Positions 27,491 through 36,591 of a stretch of 64,000 nt of DNA are shown here, piece by piece (position 1 is the first letter of the stretch; each line of letters begins with the position of its first letter). Location: contig CAVTYQ010000002.1 of the NCBI GenBank assembly GCA_963739005.1, forward strand, positions 992,001 to 1,056,000, given 5' to 3'. Origin of the DNA: DASWJZ01 sp963739005 (GTDB taxonomy: Bacteria > Pseudomonadota > Alphaproteobacteria > Rhizobiales > Afifellaceae). Below the pieces are notes generated by a model. It made no database searches. It was given only the letters and a program-made list of their open reading frames with translations, and had not been told where the DNA came from. Position numbers and translations under genes: made by a program.

Positions 27491-28741
27491 ATGTACGTCG
27501 TTGGCCAAGAAGAGATCGATGCCCTGACCAGGGTGATCCAGAGCGGCGCGCTGTTCCGCTATGGCGTCGGCAGCGAATGCGACCGCTTCGAAGCGCGCTA
27601 CGCGAAGTATCTCGGCTGCAAGCATTTCGCGCTTGCCGCGAGCGGCAGCAACGCGCTGGCGGCGGCGATGATCGGCGTCGGGCTCGGCCCCGGCGACGAA
27701 GTGCTGATCCCCGCACATACCTACATGGCGACCGCGACCTCGGTCCTCGCGGTCGGCGCGATCCCGGTCATCGTCGAGATCGACGAGACGCTCACCATCG
27801 ACCCAGCCGCGGTCGAAGCGGCGATCGGCCCGCGCACGAAAGCCGTGGTCCCGGTCCACATGTGGGGGACCGCCTGCGACATGGAAGCGATCATGGCGAT
27901 CGCGCGCAGGCACAAGCTGGTCGTCATCGAAGACGCCTGCCAGGGCGTCGGCGGCGCCTACGAGGGCCGCAAGTTCGGCACCATCGGTGACATCGGCTGC
28001 TTTAGCTTCAACTACTACAAGAACATGACGGCGGGCGAAGGCGGCGGCGTCGCCGTCAACGACGACGCGGTCGCCGAGCGCGCGCGCTGCGCCATCGACC
28101 CTTGTCACTTCTATTGGCACGGCCGCAACGACGCCGTGCGACCCTTCGCCGGCAACGGTGCGCGCGCCTCCGAGCTGATGGGCGCGATGCTGAACGTCCA
28201 GCTCGACCGGCTGGACGGCATGGTTTCCGCCATGCGCGCCGAGCGGAAGGCGATCCTTGCCGGCACCGCCTCGCTCGACAATCTGGGCTTGCGGCCGGCG
28301 CCGCTGAACAGCCCCGACTACGACTGTGCCACGCAGGTCTTCTATGCGCTTCCCTCGGCCGAAGCGGCGGACCGTTTCGTGAAGATCTTCCCGAGCGTCA
28401 TCGCCGGCAAGACCGGCCGCCACACCTACACCGAATGGGACCAGGTGCTGATGGGCGAAGGCGCCGCGCATCCGGCGATGAACCCTTACAACATGCCGGA
28501 GAACGCCGCCTGCCGGCGCACCTATTCGAAGGACATGTGCGCGCACTCGCTGGAGATCCTGAACCGCACGGTGATGGTGGCGACGCATCCCCAGCACAGC
28601 CGCGACGAGATCGACGACATCATCCACAATATCGGCGTCGCCGCGCGCGTCGTGCTCGGCGGGATGTCGCCTGAGGAGGCCGACCTCCGCAACGTGAAGC
28701 CCGTCGACGCGCAAAAATTCGATCTCAAGGTCGACGCCTAG
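27491..28741 (+). CDS. DegT/DnrJ/EryC1/StrS family PLP-dependent aminotransferase
   Basis: A 416-residue fold-type I aminotransferase. PLP contacts visible are the ASGSNALAAAM phosphate-binding loop, the aspartate in VIEDACQGVGG and the Schiff-base lysine in FNYYKNMTAGEGG. The family transaminates keto-sugars and keto-cyclitols, including scyllo-inosose in aminoglycoside producers. Here it sits between a sugar ABC transporter and iolE, and the transamination of an amino-inositol to inosose is an attractive, unproven role. A GGAGGAAAG Shine-Dalgarno precedes the start. Confidence 0.9.
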   Translation: MYVVGQEEIDALTRVIQSGALFRYGVGSECDRFEARYAKYLGCKHFALAASGSNALAAAMIGVGLGPGDEVLIPAHTYMATATSVLAVGAIPVIVEIDETLTIDPAAVEAAIGPRTKAVVPVHMWGTACDMEAIMAIARRHKLVVIEDACQGVGGAYEGRKFGTIGDIGCFSFNYYKNMTAGEGGGVAVNDDAVAERARCAIDPCHFYWHGRNDAVRPFAGNGARASELMGAMLNVQLDRLDGMVSAMRAERKAILAGTASLDNLGLRPAPLNSPDYDCATQVFYALPSAEAADRFVKIFPSVIAGKTGRHTYTEWDQVLMGEGAAHPAMNPYNMPENAACRRTYSKDMCAHSLEILNRTVMVATHPQHSRDEIDDIIHNIGVAARVVLGGMSPEEADLRNVKPVDAQKFDLKVDA

Positions 28742-28781
28742 GCGAGACGCGCGGCTCCGTTCAAAGATTCAAGAGGCCAGA

Positions 28782-29681
28782 ATGACGGTTCGCATCGGCA
28801 TCAATCCGATCACCTGGACGAACGACGATCTGCCGTCGCTCGGCGGCGATACGCCGGTCCAGACGTGCCTTGCCGAAACCCGTGCCGCAGGTTTCGCGGG
28901 CACGGAGATGGGCGGCAAGTTCCCGAAGACGGCGCGCGAGCTTCGTCCACTCTTGGAGCGCCATCACCTCGATCTCGTCTCCGGCTGGTACGACGGGCGC
29001 ATCCACGAGCGCGAGCTTGAAGCGGAGTGGGACGCGATCCTTCCGCACATGACGCTTCTTCGCGACATGGGCTCGACACACGTCGTCTATGCCGACACGT
29101 CGGGGCGATCGGAGGGCGATCTCTTCGCGCCGATCTCGAAACGGCCGCGGCTTCCGGCCGACGCCTGGCGCGACTACGGGCGGCGGCTGACGGCGCTCGC
29201 CGAGCGCATGGCCGATTTCGGCGTCGGCATGGCCTTCCACCACCATATGGGGACGATCGTGGAGACCGACGAGGAGGTCGGCCGGCTGATGGCGTCGACC
29301 GGTTCGGCGGTCGGCCTTCTCTACGACACCGGCCATTGCCTCTTCTCCGGCGGCGATCCGGAGGCGATGCTCCGGCGGCATGTCGCTCGCGTCGTCCATG
29401 TGCATTGCAAGGACTGCCGGCGCGACCTCCTGGCTCGCGCAAGGGCAAGCGACGAGAGCTTCATGCAGGCCGTGCTCGACGGCGTCTTCACGGTTCCCGG
29501 CGACGGCTTCGTCGACTACCGCACCTTGCTCGGCATTCTGCGTGAGGCCGGATATCAGGGCTGGCTCGTCTGCGAGGCGGAACAGGACCCGGCCAAAGCG
29601 CATCCGCTGACCTACGCGAAGATGGGCTATGCTAATCTGCGTCGGTTCGCCGAAGAAGCCGGCTTCACTGTCTCTGCCTAG
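28782..29681 (+). CDS. iolE: Myo-inosose-2 dehydratase
   Basis: A 299-residue TIM-barrel enzyme. The N-terminus VRIGINPITWTNDDLPSLGG and later VVHVHCKD and DGVFTVPGDGFVDYR are hallmark IolE segments. The enzyme dehydrates scyllo-inosose (2-keto-myo-inositol) to a cyclohexane-trione derivative in inositol catabolism. Metal ligands of the barrel include H in FHHHMGT and D/H in YDTGHCLFSGGD. It lies 40 bp after the aminotransferase and before a Gfo/Idh oxidoreductase. A truncated second iolE-like start is present at 60031. Confidence 0.9.
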   Translation: MTVRIGINPITWTNDDLPSLGGDTPVQTCLAETRAAGFAGTEMGGKFPKTARELRPLLERHHLDLVSGWYDGRIHERELEAEWDAILPHMTLLRDMGSTHVVYADTSGRSEGDLFAPISKRPRLPADAWRDYGRRLTALAERMADFGVGMAFHHHMGTIVETDEEVGRLMASTGSAVGLLYDTGHCLFSGGDPEAMLRRHVARVVHVHCKDCRRDLLARARASDESFMQAVLDGVFTVPGDGFVDYRTLLGILREAGYQGWLVCEAEQDPAKAHPLTYAKMGYANLRRFAEEAGFTVSA

Positions 29682-29810
29682 CGAGCGAGCGTCGCCGGCC
29701 GACGAATGGCGGGTTGACCCGCGAACTCAGCGGCATGGAAGGCCAATCCGCCGGACTTGCGAGCGACTGTCCGGTTTGTCGAAAAGCGCAACAACCGCGA
29801 GGCCTCAAGC

Positions 29811-31049
29811 ATGGTCGGTAGCGAAGGGAAGCGGCGCGTCGCGCTGATCGGCACGGGCCACCGCGGAACGAGCCTGTGGGGCAAGGAGCTTCTCGCGAGC
29901 TTCCGCGGATCGGTCGATCTCGTCGGGCTCGCCGACAAGAACTCCCTGCGTCTCGAACGCGCCCGCGTCGCGATCGGAACGAACGCGCCGGCCTTCGCCG
30001 ACCTCGGCGAGATGCTCACCGCCACGCGGCCCGAGACGCTGATCGTGTGCACCCGCGACGACACGCACGCCGATATCATCATCGCGGCGCTCGAAGCCGG
30101 CGTCGACGTCATCACCGAAAAGCCGATGGCGACGACCGCGGAGATGTGCCGGCGCATCCTGGAGGCTGAGCGGCGGACCGGCCGCCGCGTCGACGTCACC
30201 TTTAACTATCGCTATTCGCCGACGGCGCGCCGGCTCAAGGAGCTGCTTCTCTCAGGCGTGATCGGCGAGGTCTCGGAGGCCGATTTTCACTGGTATCTCA
30301 ACGTGCAGCACGGGGCCGATTATTTCCGCCGCTGGCATGCCTTCGTGAAGCATTCCGGCAGCCTCTTCGTGCACAAGGCGACGCATCATTTCGACCTTCT
30401 GAACTGGTATCTCGCCTCCGATCCGAAGGAGGTTTTTGCACGCGGCTCGCTGCGGCATTACGGGCGCATGGGCCCGTTCCGCGGGCCACGCTGCAAGGTC
30501 TGCGAGCACGCCGAGATCTGCGACTTCCACATCGATATCGGCAAGGACCCCTGGCTCGACATGCTCTACGAGGCGCCGTCGCGCGAGGACGGCTACTTTC
30601 GCGACGGCTGCGTCTTCCGCGAGGAAATCGACATTCCCGACACGATGACGGCGGCGATCCTCTACGAAAACGGCGTGCAGGTCTCCTATTCGCTCAACAC
30701 CTTCATGCCGATCGAGGGCTATCACCTCGCCTTCAACGGGACGCGCGGGCGGATCGAAATCCGCCAATACGAAAAGCAGCCTTGGGAGACGCCGGACGCT
30801 GACGAGATTCTGGTGATCCGGAATTTCGGGCCGTTCGAGCGTGTCCGTGTTCCGCACGAGCCGGGCGGGCACTTCGGTGGCGATCCGAAGCTGCAAAAGA
30901 TGCTTTTCGTGCCCGGCACCGACGACCCGCTCGGGCAGCGCGCAGGCGCGCGCGCGGGCGCGATGTCGGTGCTGACGGGCGTCGCGGCGATGGACAGCGT
31001 CCGCTCCGGCAAGCCGGTCGCGGTGAAGCCGCTGCTTGAGCCGAGCTGA
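29811..31049 (+). CDS. Gfo/Idh/MocA family oxidoreductase with CxxC-x5-C insert
   Basis: A 412-residue dehydrogenase. The Rossmann start is RRVALIGTGHRGTSLWG, the EKP motif is E103-K104-P105, and the substrate domain contains HKATHHFDLLNWY. Residues 228-237 form a cysteine cluster C-x2-C-x5-C (RCKVCEHAEIC), not typical of inositol dehydrogenases and possibly a zinc or structural site. The ATG at 29811 is preceded by GCGAGG. It follows iolE by 129 bp and converges with the isomerase at 31056. Confidence 0.9.
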   Translation: MVGSEGKRRVALIGTGHRGTSLWGKELLASFRGSVDLVGLADKNSLRLERARVAIGTNAPAFADLGEMLTATRPETLIVCTRDDTHADIIIAALEAGVDVITEKPMATTAEMCRRILEAERRTGRRVDVTFNYRYSPTARRLKELLLSGVIGEVSEADFHWYLNVQHGADYFRRWHAFVKHSGSLFVHKATHHFDLLNWYLASDPKEVFARGSLRHYGRMGPFRGPRCKVCEHAEICDFHIDIGKDPWLDMLYEAPSREDGYFRDGCVFREEIDIPDTMTAAILYENGVQVSYSLNTFMPIEGYHLAFNGTRGRIEIRQYEKQPWETPDADEILVIRNFGPFERVRVPHEPGGHFGGDPKLQKMLFVPGTDDPLGQRAGARAGAMSVLTGVAAMDSVRSGKPVAVKPLLEPS

Positions 31050-31055
31050 ACGGGC

Positions 31056-31925
31056 TCAGCAGACGGTGCGGTAGCGTTCGACCATCGTCGCGAGCACTTC
31101 GTCGATCGGCCGCGCCCACCAATCCTCCGAGAAGATTTCGACCTCGCAGGGGCCGGTGAAGCCCTGTGCCTCCACCGCCGCACGGAGCTTGCGGATGTCG
31201 ATCACGCCGTCGCCCATCATGCCGCGGTCGAGAAGCAGGTCGCGCGTCGGCACCAGCCAATCGCAGATGTGAAAGGCGTGGATCCGAGAACGGCCAGCAC
31301 GCTCGATGCCGGCGAGCAGCTCCGGGTCCCACCAGACATGGTAGACATCGATCGCGACGCCAAGGCGGTGCGATCCATCGGGGTCCAGCCGCTCGCAGAT
31401 GTCGAGCGCATGCGAAAGCGTGTTCACGCAGGCGCGGTCGGCAGCGTACATCGGGTGAAGCGGCTCGATCGCAAGCGGAACGCCGGCCGCATCGGCGTGG
31501 TCGAGAAGCGCTTCGATCGCATCCTCGACCTGCGCGCGCGCGCCGGCGATATCCATCGACGGCGCCGATCCCGGCCGCGAGAATTGCGGCAGGCCGCCGA
31601 CGACAAGCACGAGACACGGCGCACCGAGCGCCGCCGCCTCGTCGATGGCGCGGCGATTGTCGTCTAGAACTGCCGCCCAATGCGCGGCGTCGGCCGGGAA
31701 CATCCCGCCGCGGCAATAGGCGGAAAGCCGGAAAGCTCCGTCTCTCACGGCGCGCACGGCGCGCTCAAGCCCGACCGCCGCGACCTGGTCGCGCCAGGGC
31801 GAAAGACACGAAATTCCGTGTCGCTTGGCGGCCTCGACGATTGTCAGGAAGTCGCCGTGCTTCCTGACCGTCGCGGTGTTCAGCGAGAGATGCCAGAGCA
31901 CCTCGTCGCCGGCGAGATCGCGCAT
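31056..31925 (-). CDS. Sugar phosphate isomerase/epimerase family protein
   Basis: A 289-residue TIM barrel. Metal-site segments are LAIEPLHPMYAADRA, VAIDVYHVWWDPEL, HAFHICDW and the C-terminal CEVEIFSEDWW, providing the expected Glu, Asp, His and Glu. The N-terminus HLSLNTATVRKHGDF is a variant seen in keto-sugar isomerases and hydrolases. It is the last gene of a minus-strand trio, 3 bp after the DUF993 gene. Confidence 0.87.
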   Translation of the reverse strand: MRDLAGDEVLWHLSLNTATVRKHGDFLTIVEAAKRHGISCLSPWRDQVAAVGLERAVRAVRDGAFRLSAYCRGGMFPADAAHWAAVLDDNRRAIDEAAALGAPCLVLVVGGLPQFSRPGSAPSMDIAGARAQVEDAIEALLDHADAAGVPLAIEPLHPMYAADRACVNTLSHALDICERLDPDGSHRLGVAIDVYHVWWDPELLAGIERAGRSRIHAFHICDWLVPTRDLLLDRGMMGDGVIDIRKLRAAVEAQGFTGPCEVEIFSEDWWARPIDEVLATMVERYRTVC

Positions 31926-31928
31926 CGG

Positions 31929-33128
31929 TCAGGTAATTCCGTGGATCGCAAGGAGCTGCCCCATGCGTGCTGCGGCAAGCGCTGGATCGCGGAAGAGGCC
32001 GGCGCGGTCGGCCAGCCGGAAGACGTCCGAAAGATGCAGGATCGAGCGTGCGCTCTCCTGCCCGCCGACCATGGTGAAATGCTCCTGGTGCCCGTTCAGC
32101 CAGGCGAGGAAGACCACGCCGGTCTTGTAGAAGCGCGTCGGCGCCGCGAAGATCAGGCGCGACAGCGGCACGGTCGGCGCCAGGATTTCGTGGAACGCAT
32201 CCGCGTCGCCCGCGGCAAGACGCGAAAGCGCAGCCGAAGCCGCCGGCGCGATCGCATCGAAGATGCCGAGGAGCGCGTCGGAGTGGCCCCGGTCGTCGCC
32301 GGCGATCAATTCGGCGAAATTGAAGTCGTCACCGGTCAGCATCCTGACGCCGTCCGGTAGCTGGCGGCGCATCTCGATTTCCCAACGCGCATCGAGGAGC
32401 GATATCTTGATGCCGGCGATCTCCTCGGGACGTGCGCGAACGACCGCGAGCGCGGTCGCCATCGCGGTCGGAATATCGTTCGAGCCCCAATAGCCGGCGA
32501 GCTTCGGATCGAACATGTCGCCGAGCCAATGAATGATCACCGGCTCGCGGGCTTGGGCAAGCAAGCGGTCGTAGACCTTGAGATAGTCGTCGGCCGAGCG
32601 CGCGACGCGCACGAGCGCGCGGCTCGCCATCAGGATGATAGGCGAGCCGGCGGCTTCCACCGCCTCGAACTGCTCCTCGTAGGCGCGGACGACGTCGTCG
32701 ACGGACTTTGCCGCCGCCGGGTCGAGGTGATCGGTTCCGGCGCCGCTCGCGAGCATGCGATGGCCGTCGGCCTTCGCCGCGCTGGCGGAGCGGCGGATCA
32801 GCTCAAGCGCGTTCGGCCAGTCGAGACCCATGCCGCGCTGCGCGGTATCCATCGCTTCCGCGACGGAGAAACCAAGGCTCCAGAGATGCCGGCGATAGGC
32901 GATGGTCGCGTCCCAGTCGATCGCCGCGGAGAGCCACGGATCGCCGGCCGCGAGCGGATCGGAGACGACGTGCGACGCGGCGAAGGCGACGCGGTTGAAG
33001 GGGGCGCTCGCCGTTGCCGGAAAGGCGCTCGGCGCGCCCATGCGATAGACGGCGGTGCTGCGGTCCGCCTTCGGCAGCCGCAGCGAGATCGCCTGCGGCT
33101 TCCTGAGGGTTGTGGCGTCAGACGGCAC
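31929..33128 (-). CDS. DUF993 family protein (dihydrodipicolinate-synthase-like TIM barrel)
   Basis: A 399-residue protein of the DUF993 family, thought to be a TIM-barrel lyase or aldolase. Visible segments are YRRHLWSLGFSVAEAMDTAQ, SIPIILMASRAL-like SPIILMASRALVRVA, PVIIHWLGDMFDP and IAGIKISLLDA; the last contains the position of the DHDPS-class Schiff-base lysine, but I cannot confirm chemistry. It starts at GTG 33128 and overlaps the end of the oxidoreductase gene by 11 bp, so the two are coupled. Its role in the TetR-controlled pathway is unknown. Confidence 0.82.
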   Translation of the reverse strand: MPSDATTLRKPQAISLRLPKADRSTAVYRMGAPSAFPATASAPFNRVAFAASHVVSDPLAAGDPWLSAAIDWDATIAYRRHLWSLGFSVAEAMDTAQRGMGLDWPNALELIRRSASAAKADGHRMLASGAGTDHLDPAAAKSVDDVVRAYEEQFEAVEAAGSPIILMASRALVRVARSADDYLKVYDRLLAQAREPVIIHWLGDMFDPKLAGYWGSNDIPTAMATALAVVRARPEEIAGIKISLLDARWEIEMRRQLPDGVRMLTGDDFNFAELIAGDDRGHSDALLGIFDAIAPAASAALSRLAAGDADAFHEILAPTVPLSRLIFAAPTRFYKTGVVFLAWLNGHQEHFTMVGGQESARSILHLSDVFRLADRAGLFRDPALAAARMGQLLAIHGIT

Positions 33129-34311
33129 GGACGGCCTTCTTCGCCGCGATGCGCTCGCCGCCGAGCGAGAGCGGCGGCACGTCGACCCAGGCGCGCGTCT
33201 CCCAGCTCTTTTGCGCCAGCTCCGCGAGCTGCACGCCCTTCGCGCCTTCAAGCAGCGAATGATGCCAGGGTGCGTCGGCGACGACGTGGCGGATGAACAT
33301 CTCCCACTGTCGCCGGAAGCCGTTCGGATAGGGTTCGGTATCGGGCACCTCCTGCCAGCCGGCGCGGAAATCGTCGGTCCGCTTCTCGTCCGGGTTCCAG
33401 ACCGGGCGCGGCGTCGCCATGCGCTGCTGGATCTTGCAGCTCTGCAATCCCGCGACCGCGGAACCGTGCGTCCCGTCCACCTGAAAGATGACAAGGTCGT
33501 CGCGGTAGACGCGCGTCTGCCAGGAGGAATTGATCTGCGCGACGATGCCGTCCGCGAGCATGAAGGTGGCGTAGGCAGCGTCCTCGGCCGTGCCCTCGTA
33601 GGGCTTGCGGTTCTCGTCCCAGCGCCTGGTGACATGCGTCGCACCAAGGCAGGAGAGTGCTTCGACCGGCGCAAAGACGTGGTCGAGCACGTAGCGCCAG
33701 TGGCAGAGCATATCGAGGATGATGCCGCCGCCCTCCTCCGTCCGATAATTCCAGGACGGGCGCTGGGCCGGCTGCAGGTCGCCCTCGAAGACCCAATAGC
33801 CGAACTCGCCCCGCACCGAGAGAATGCGTCCGAAGAAGCCGGAATCGCGCAGCATCTTCAGTTTCAGGAGACCGGGCAGGAAGAGCTTGTCCTGCACCAC
33901 GCCGTTCTTGACGCCGCGTTCTTCGGCGAGCCGCGCGATGGCAAGCGCGTCGGCAAGGTTGGTCGCGCTCGGCTTCTCGCAATAGACATGCTTGCCGGCC
34001 TCGATCGCCTGGCGGACCACGGCCGGCCGCATTTGCGTGGTGCCCGCGTCGAAGAGGATCTCGTCCGCCGGATCGGCGAGCGCGGCGTCAAGATCGGTCG
34101 TCCAGCGCTCGACGTTGTGCCGCTTCGCAAGCGCTTGGAGCTTGTCGCCGTTCCGGCCGACGAGTATCGGGTCGGGAATGACCCTGTCGCCGTTTTCGAG
34201 CGCGATCCCGCCTTCGGCACGAATCGCCAGGATGGAGCGAACGAGGTGCTGGTTCGTCCCCATCCGCCCGGTGACCCCGTGCATGATGATTCCAAGGCGG
34301 CGCGTAGCCAT
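33118..34311 (-). CDS. Gfo/Idh/MocA family oxidoreductase
   Basis: A 397-residue dehydrogenase. The nucleotide-binding start is LGIIMHGVTGRMGTNQHLVR, a G-x-T-G-R-M variant of the usual motif. The EKP motif is YCEKPSATNL and the substrate domain has GGIILDMLCHWRYVLD. The ATG at 34311 is preceded by GGGGATTGGA. It is first in the minus-strand operon and faces tetR across the operator at 34358-34375. Confidence 0.88.
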   Translation of the reverse strand: MATRRLGIIMHGVTGRMGTNQHLVRSILAIRAEGGIALENGDRVIPDPILVGRNGDKLQALAKRHNVERWTTDLDAALADPADEILFDAGTTQMRPAVVRQAIEAGKHVYCEKPSATNLADALAIARLAEERGVKNGVVQDKLFLPGLLKLKMLRDSGFFGRILSVRGEFGYWVFEGDLQPAQRPSWNYRTEEGGGIILDMLCHWRYVLDHVFAPVEALSCLGATHVTRRWDENRKPYEGTAEDAAYATFMLADGIVAQINSSWQTRVYRDDLVIFQVDGTHGSAVAGLQSCKIQQRMATPRPVWNPDEKRTDDFRAGWQEVPDTEPYPNGFRRQWEMFIRHVVADAPWHHSLLEGAKGVQLAELAQKSWETRAWVDVPPLSLGGERIAAKKAVRAV

Positions 34312-34357
34312 TCCAATCCCCAGGCGGCGCGGAAACGGCGCGGGCACCTTTCCCTTA

Positions 34358-34375
34358 AGTAACAGATTGGTTACT
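34358..34375. promoter_or_regulatory. TetR operator, copy 1
   Basis: AGTAAC-N6-GTTACT, a perfect 6-bp dyad, lies between the divergent oxidoreductase operon (start 34311) and tetR (34461). A near-identical site is at 35201-35218, on the other side of tetR. Confidence 0.72.
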
Positions 34376-34460
34376 CGTCAAGTCGGCACGGCGACCGGCC
34401 GGACGCCAGGGTCGGGCCGGCGATGCCAGTTGGCCGCAGGCGACACCGGAAGGAATGCGC

Positions 34461-35147
34461 ATGGTCGATAGCGTGGTTCGCGGAGATCTGCGCCCGCGCA
34501 AAGGCAGAAGCGCCCGGTCGAAGCCGCCGGCGCGTCCGCGCAATCCGACGCTGACGAAGCAGGACATTCTCGTCGCGGCCCGCACGGAGTTCTGCGAATT
34601 CGGGCTCGACGGCGCCCGCGTCGACCGCATCGCCGAGCGCGCCGCCGCCAACAAGCGGCTGCTCTACCACTACTTCGGCAACAAGGAGGCGCTCTATTCG
34701 GCCGTGCTGCTCGAAGCTTACCGGGAAATCCGCGACGGCGAACACGAGCTGCACCTGGAGGCGCTCGCCCCGGTCGAAGCGATGCGAAAGCTGGTCGGAT
34801 TCACCTTCGACCACTTCCGCAGGCACCCCTGGTTCATCCGCCTGCTCGCAACGGAGAACATGCAGCGCGCCGAGTTCGTGAAGCGCATCGCCGACATCAA
34901 GGAGCTGCATTCGCCGCTCGTCGTCCAGCTCCGCACCGTTCTCGCCGCCGGCCAGAAAGCGCGCGTGTTCCGCCGCGGAGTCGACCCGATCCACCTCTAC
35001 ATTTCGATCGCCGGCGTCAGCTATTTCTATTTCTCGAACATCCATACCCTCTCGGTGATCTTCGATGTTCCGCTTGAATCCGACGCGGAGATGAAGCTGC
35101 GCCGCGATCACGTCGCGGAAGTCATTCTCGGTTACTTGCGCGCGTAA
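34461..35147 (+). CDS. TetR family transcriptional regulator
   Basis: A 228-residue regulator. The helix-turn-helix spans about 30-75: TKQDILVAARTEFCEFGLDG, then ERAAANKRLLYHYFGNKEAL. The C-terminal effector domain resembles TetR_C of the NicS/YcdC type (ATENMQRAEFVKRI). A second ATG lies at 34455, but GGAAGG spacing favours 34461. The gene is bracketed by two copies of the same dyad, which suggests it controls the minus-strand trio and the plus-strand ABC/oxidoreductase operon together with itself. Confidence 0.9.
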   Translation: MVDSVVRGDLRPRKGRSARSKPPARPRNPTLTKQDILVAARTEFCEFGLDGARVDRIAERAAANKRLLYHYFGNKEALYSAVLLEAYREIRDGEHELHLEALAPVEAMRKLVGFTFDHFRRHPWFIRLLATENMQRAEFVKRIADIKELHSPLVVQLRTVLAAGQKARVFRRGVDPIHLYISIAGVSYFYFSNIHTLSVIFDVPLESDAEMKLRRDHVAEVILGYLRA

Positions 35148-35200
35148 GCGGCCCTGCGCTTGCGCGGCCGACCGCTCGGTGAAACTCGGCGTTGCGAGCA

Positions 35201-35218
35201 AATAACCATTGAGTTACT
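35201..35218. promoter_or_regulatory. TetR operator, copy 2
   Basis: AATAAC-N6-GTTACT differs from copy 1 at one arm position. It is 77 bp before the binding-protein gene at 35296 and directly before a TTTGAC stretch, so it can block that promoter. Confidence 0.7.
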
Positions 35219-35295
35219 TTGACCCGAGGAGCGGCGCTGAAAGCCGCATATGCAAAGGTGGGACAAAACGGCGCCCGCAAATAAGGGAGGAAGGC

Positions 35296-36585
35296 ATGCG
35301 GAATATCTCACGGCGGAATTTTAACCGTCTGATGGCCACTGGCGCGGCGGTTGGCGCCTTCGGCGGGCTGACGACGCTGGCCCCCGCGGACACGCGGCTC
35401 CGCTATATCTGGTGGGGAAATCCCGACCGCGACAAGCGCACCCTCGCCGCCGTTGATCTCTACAAGACGAAGGACGCGGCAGTCTCGATCAATCCGGAGA
35501 CCTACGCCTGGGCGGATTACTGGCCAAAGCTCGCGACGCAGGCGGCGGGCGGCAATCTCGCCGACGTGTTGCAGATGGACTACCGCTACATTTTCGAGTG
35601 GGCCCGCCGCGGCCAGCTTGCCGACCTGACCCCGCATCTCGGCAACGCGTTGCACATGGAGAACTTCGACAAGAACCAGCTCGATAGCGGCAAGGTCGAC
35701 GACAAGCTCTATGGCATCTCGATGGGCGCCAATTCCGTCGCCGTCGTCTACAACGTGACCAAGTACAAGGCGCTCAAGATCGAGCTGCCCGACGCCACCA
35801 AATGGACCTACGCCGACTACGCCAAACTCGCCAAGGACGTGCAGCCGCACCTCGACAGCGGTCTCTACTTCACCGCCAACCGCGGCGACGTGGAGGCAGC
35901 GGTGGAGATGTTCATGCGCAGTCGCGGCAAGGCGCTCTACACCGATGACGGACAGCTCGGCTACGACGTCAGCGACATCGCCGACTACTGGAACATCTGG
36001 AAGCAGATGCAGGACGACGGCGTAACGCCGCCGCCCGATATCCAGGCGCTGGACGCCTCCGGCGCGCTGGAGAAGACGATGCTGATCACCGGCAACGCCA
36101 TCACTGATTACACCAACTCCAACCAGCTCGTCGCCCTGCAGAAACTGAGCCAGGACGAGCTCGACCTGACGCTCTTCCCGAACTCGGAGACGGGGAACCC
36201 CGGGCAGTATTTCAAGCCGTCGATGTTCATCTCGATGTCGGCGAACTCGGCCGCGCCGGAGGAATCGGCGAAGTTCCTGAACTTCATGATCACCGACCTC
36301 GATTGCCTCGACATCCTGCAGATCGAGCGCGGCGTCAGCGGCAACTCGAAGGTGCTCGCGCATCTGAAACCCAAGCTGAACGACGTCGAGCAGAAGATGC
36401 TCGCCTATCTGCAGCTTCTCGGCACGCATGTCGGGCCGTTGCCGCCGCCCCCGCCGAAGGGCGCCGGCGAGATCCAGAACGAGATTCGCAACAGCTTCCA
36501 GTCGATCGCGTTCGGCAAGACCACGGTCGCCGACGAATCCAAGGCCTTCGTGGAAAAGGCCAAGGCGATTCTGCAGCGCGCCTAG
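35296..36585 (+). CDS. Carbohydrate ABC transporter substrate-binding protein (family 1)
   Basis: A 429-residue solute-binding protein. The N-terminus ISRRNFNRLMATGAAVGAFG has a twin-arginine-like pattern, so Tat export is likely, though the hydrophobic core is short. Typical CUT1 features are LRYIWWGNPDRDKRTLAAVD and WADYWPKLATQAAGG. It is first in the operon to 41716 and starts after GGGAGGAAGG. A proline-rich patch (LPPPPPKG) precedes the C-terminal helix. The ligand is unknown. Confidence 0.9.
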   Translation: MRNISRRNFNRLMATGAAVGAFGGLTTLAPADTRLRYIWWGNPDRDKRTLAAVDLYKTKDAAVSINPETYAWADYWPKLATQAAGGNLADVLQMDYRYIFEWARRGQLADLTPHLGNALHMENFDKNQLDSGKVDDKLYGISMGANSVAVVYNVTKYKALKIELPDATKWTYADYAKLAKDVQPHLDSGLYFTANRGDVEAAVEMFMRSRGKALYTDDGQLGYDVSDIADYWNIWKQMQDDGVTPPPDIQALDASGALEKTMLITGNAITDYTNSNQLVALQKLSQDELDLTLFPNSETGNPGQYFKPSMFISMSANSAAPEESAKFLNFMITDLDCLDILQIERGVSGNSKVLAHLKPKLNDVEQKMLAYLQLLGTHVGPLPPPPPKGAGEIQNEIRNSFQSIAFGKTTVADESKAFVEKAKAILQRA

Positions 36586-36591
36586 GCGGCG

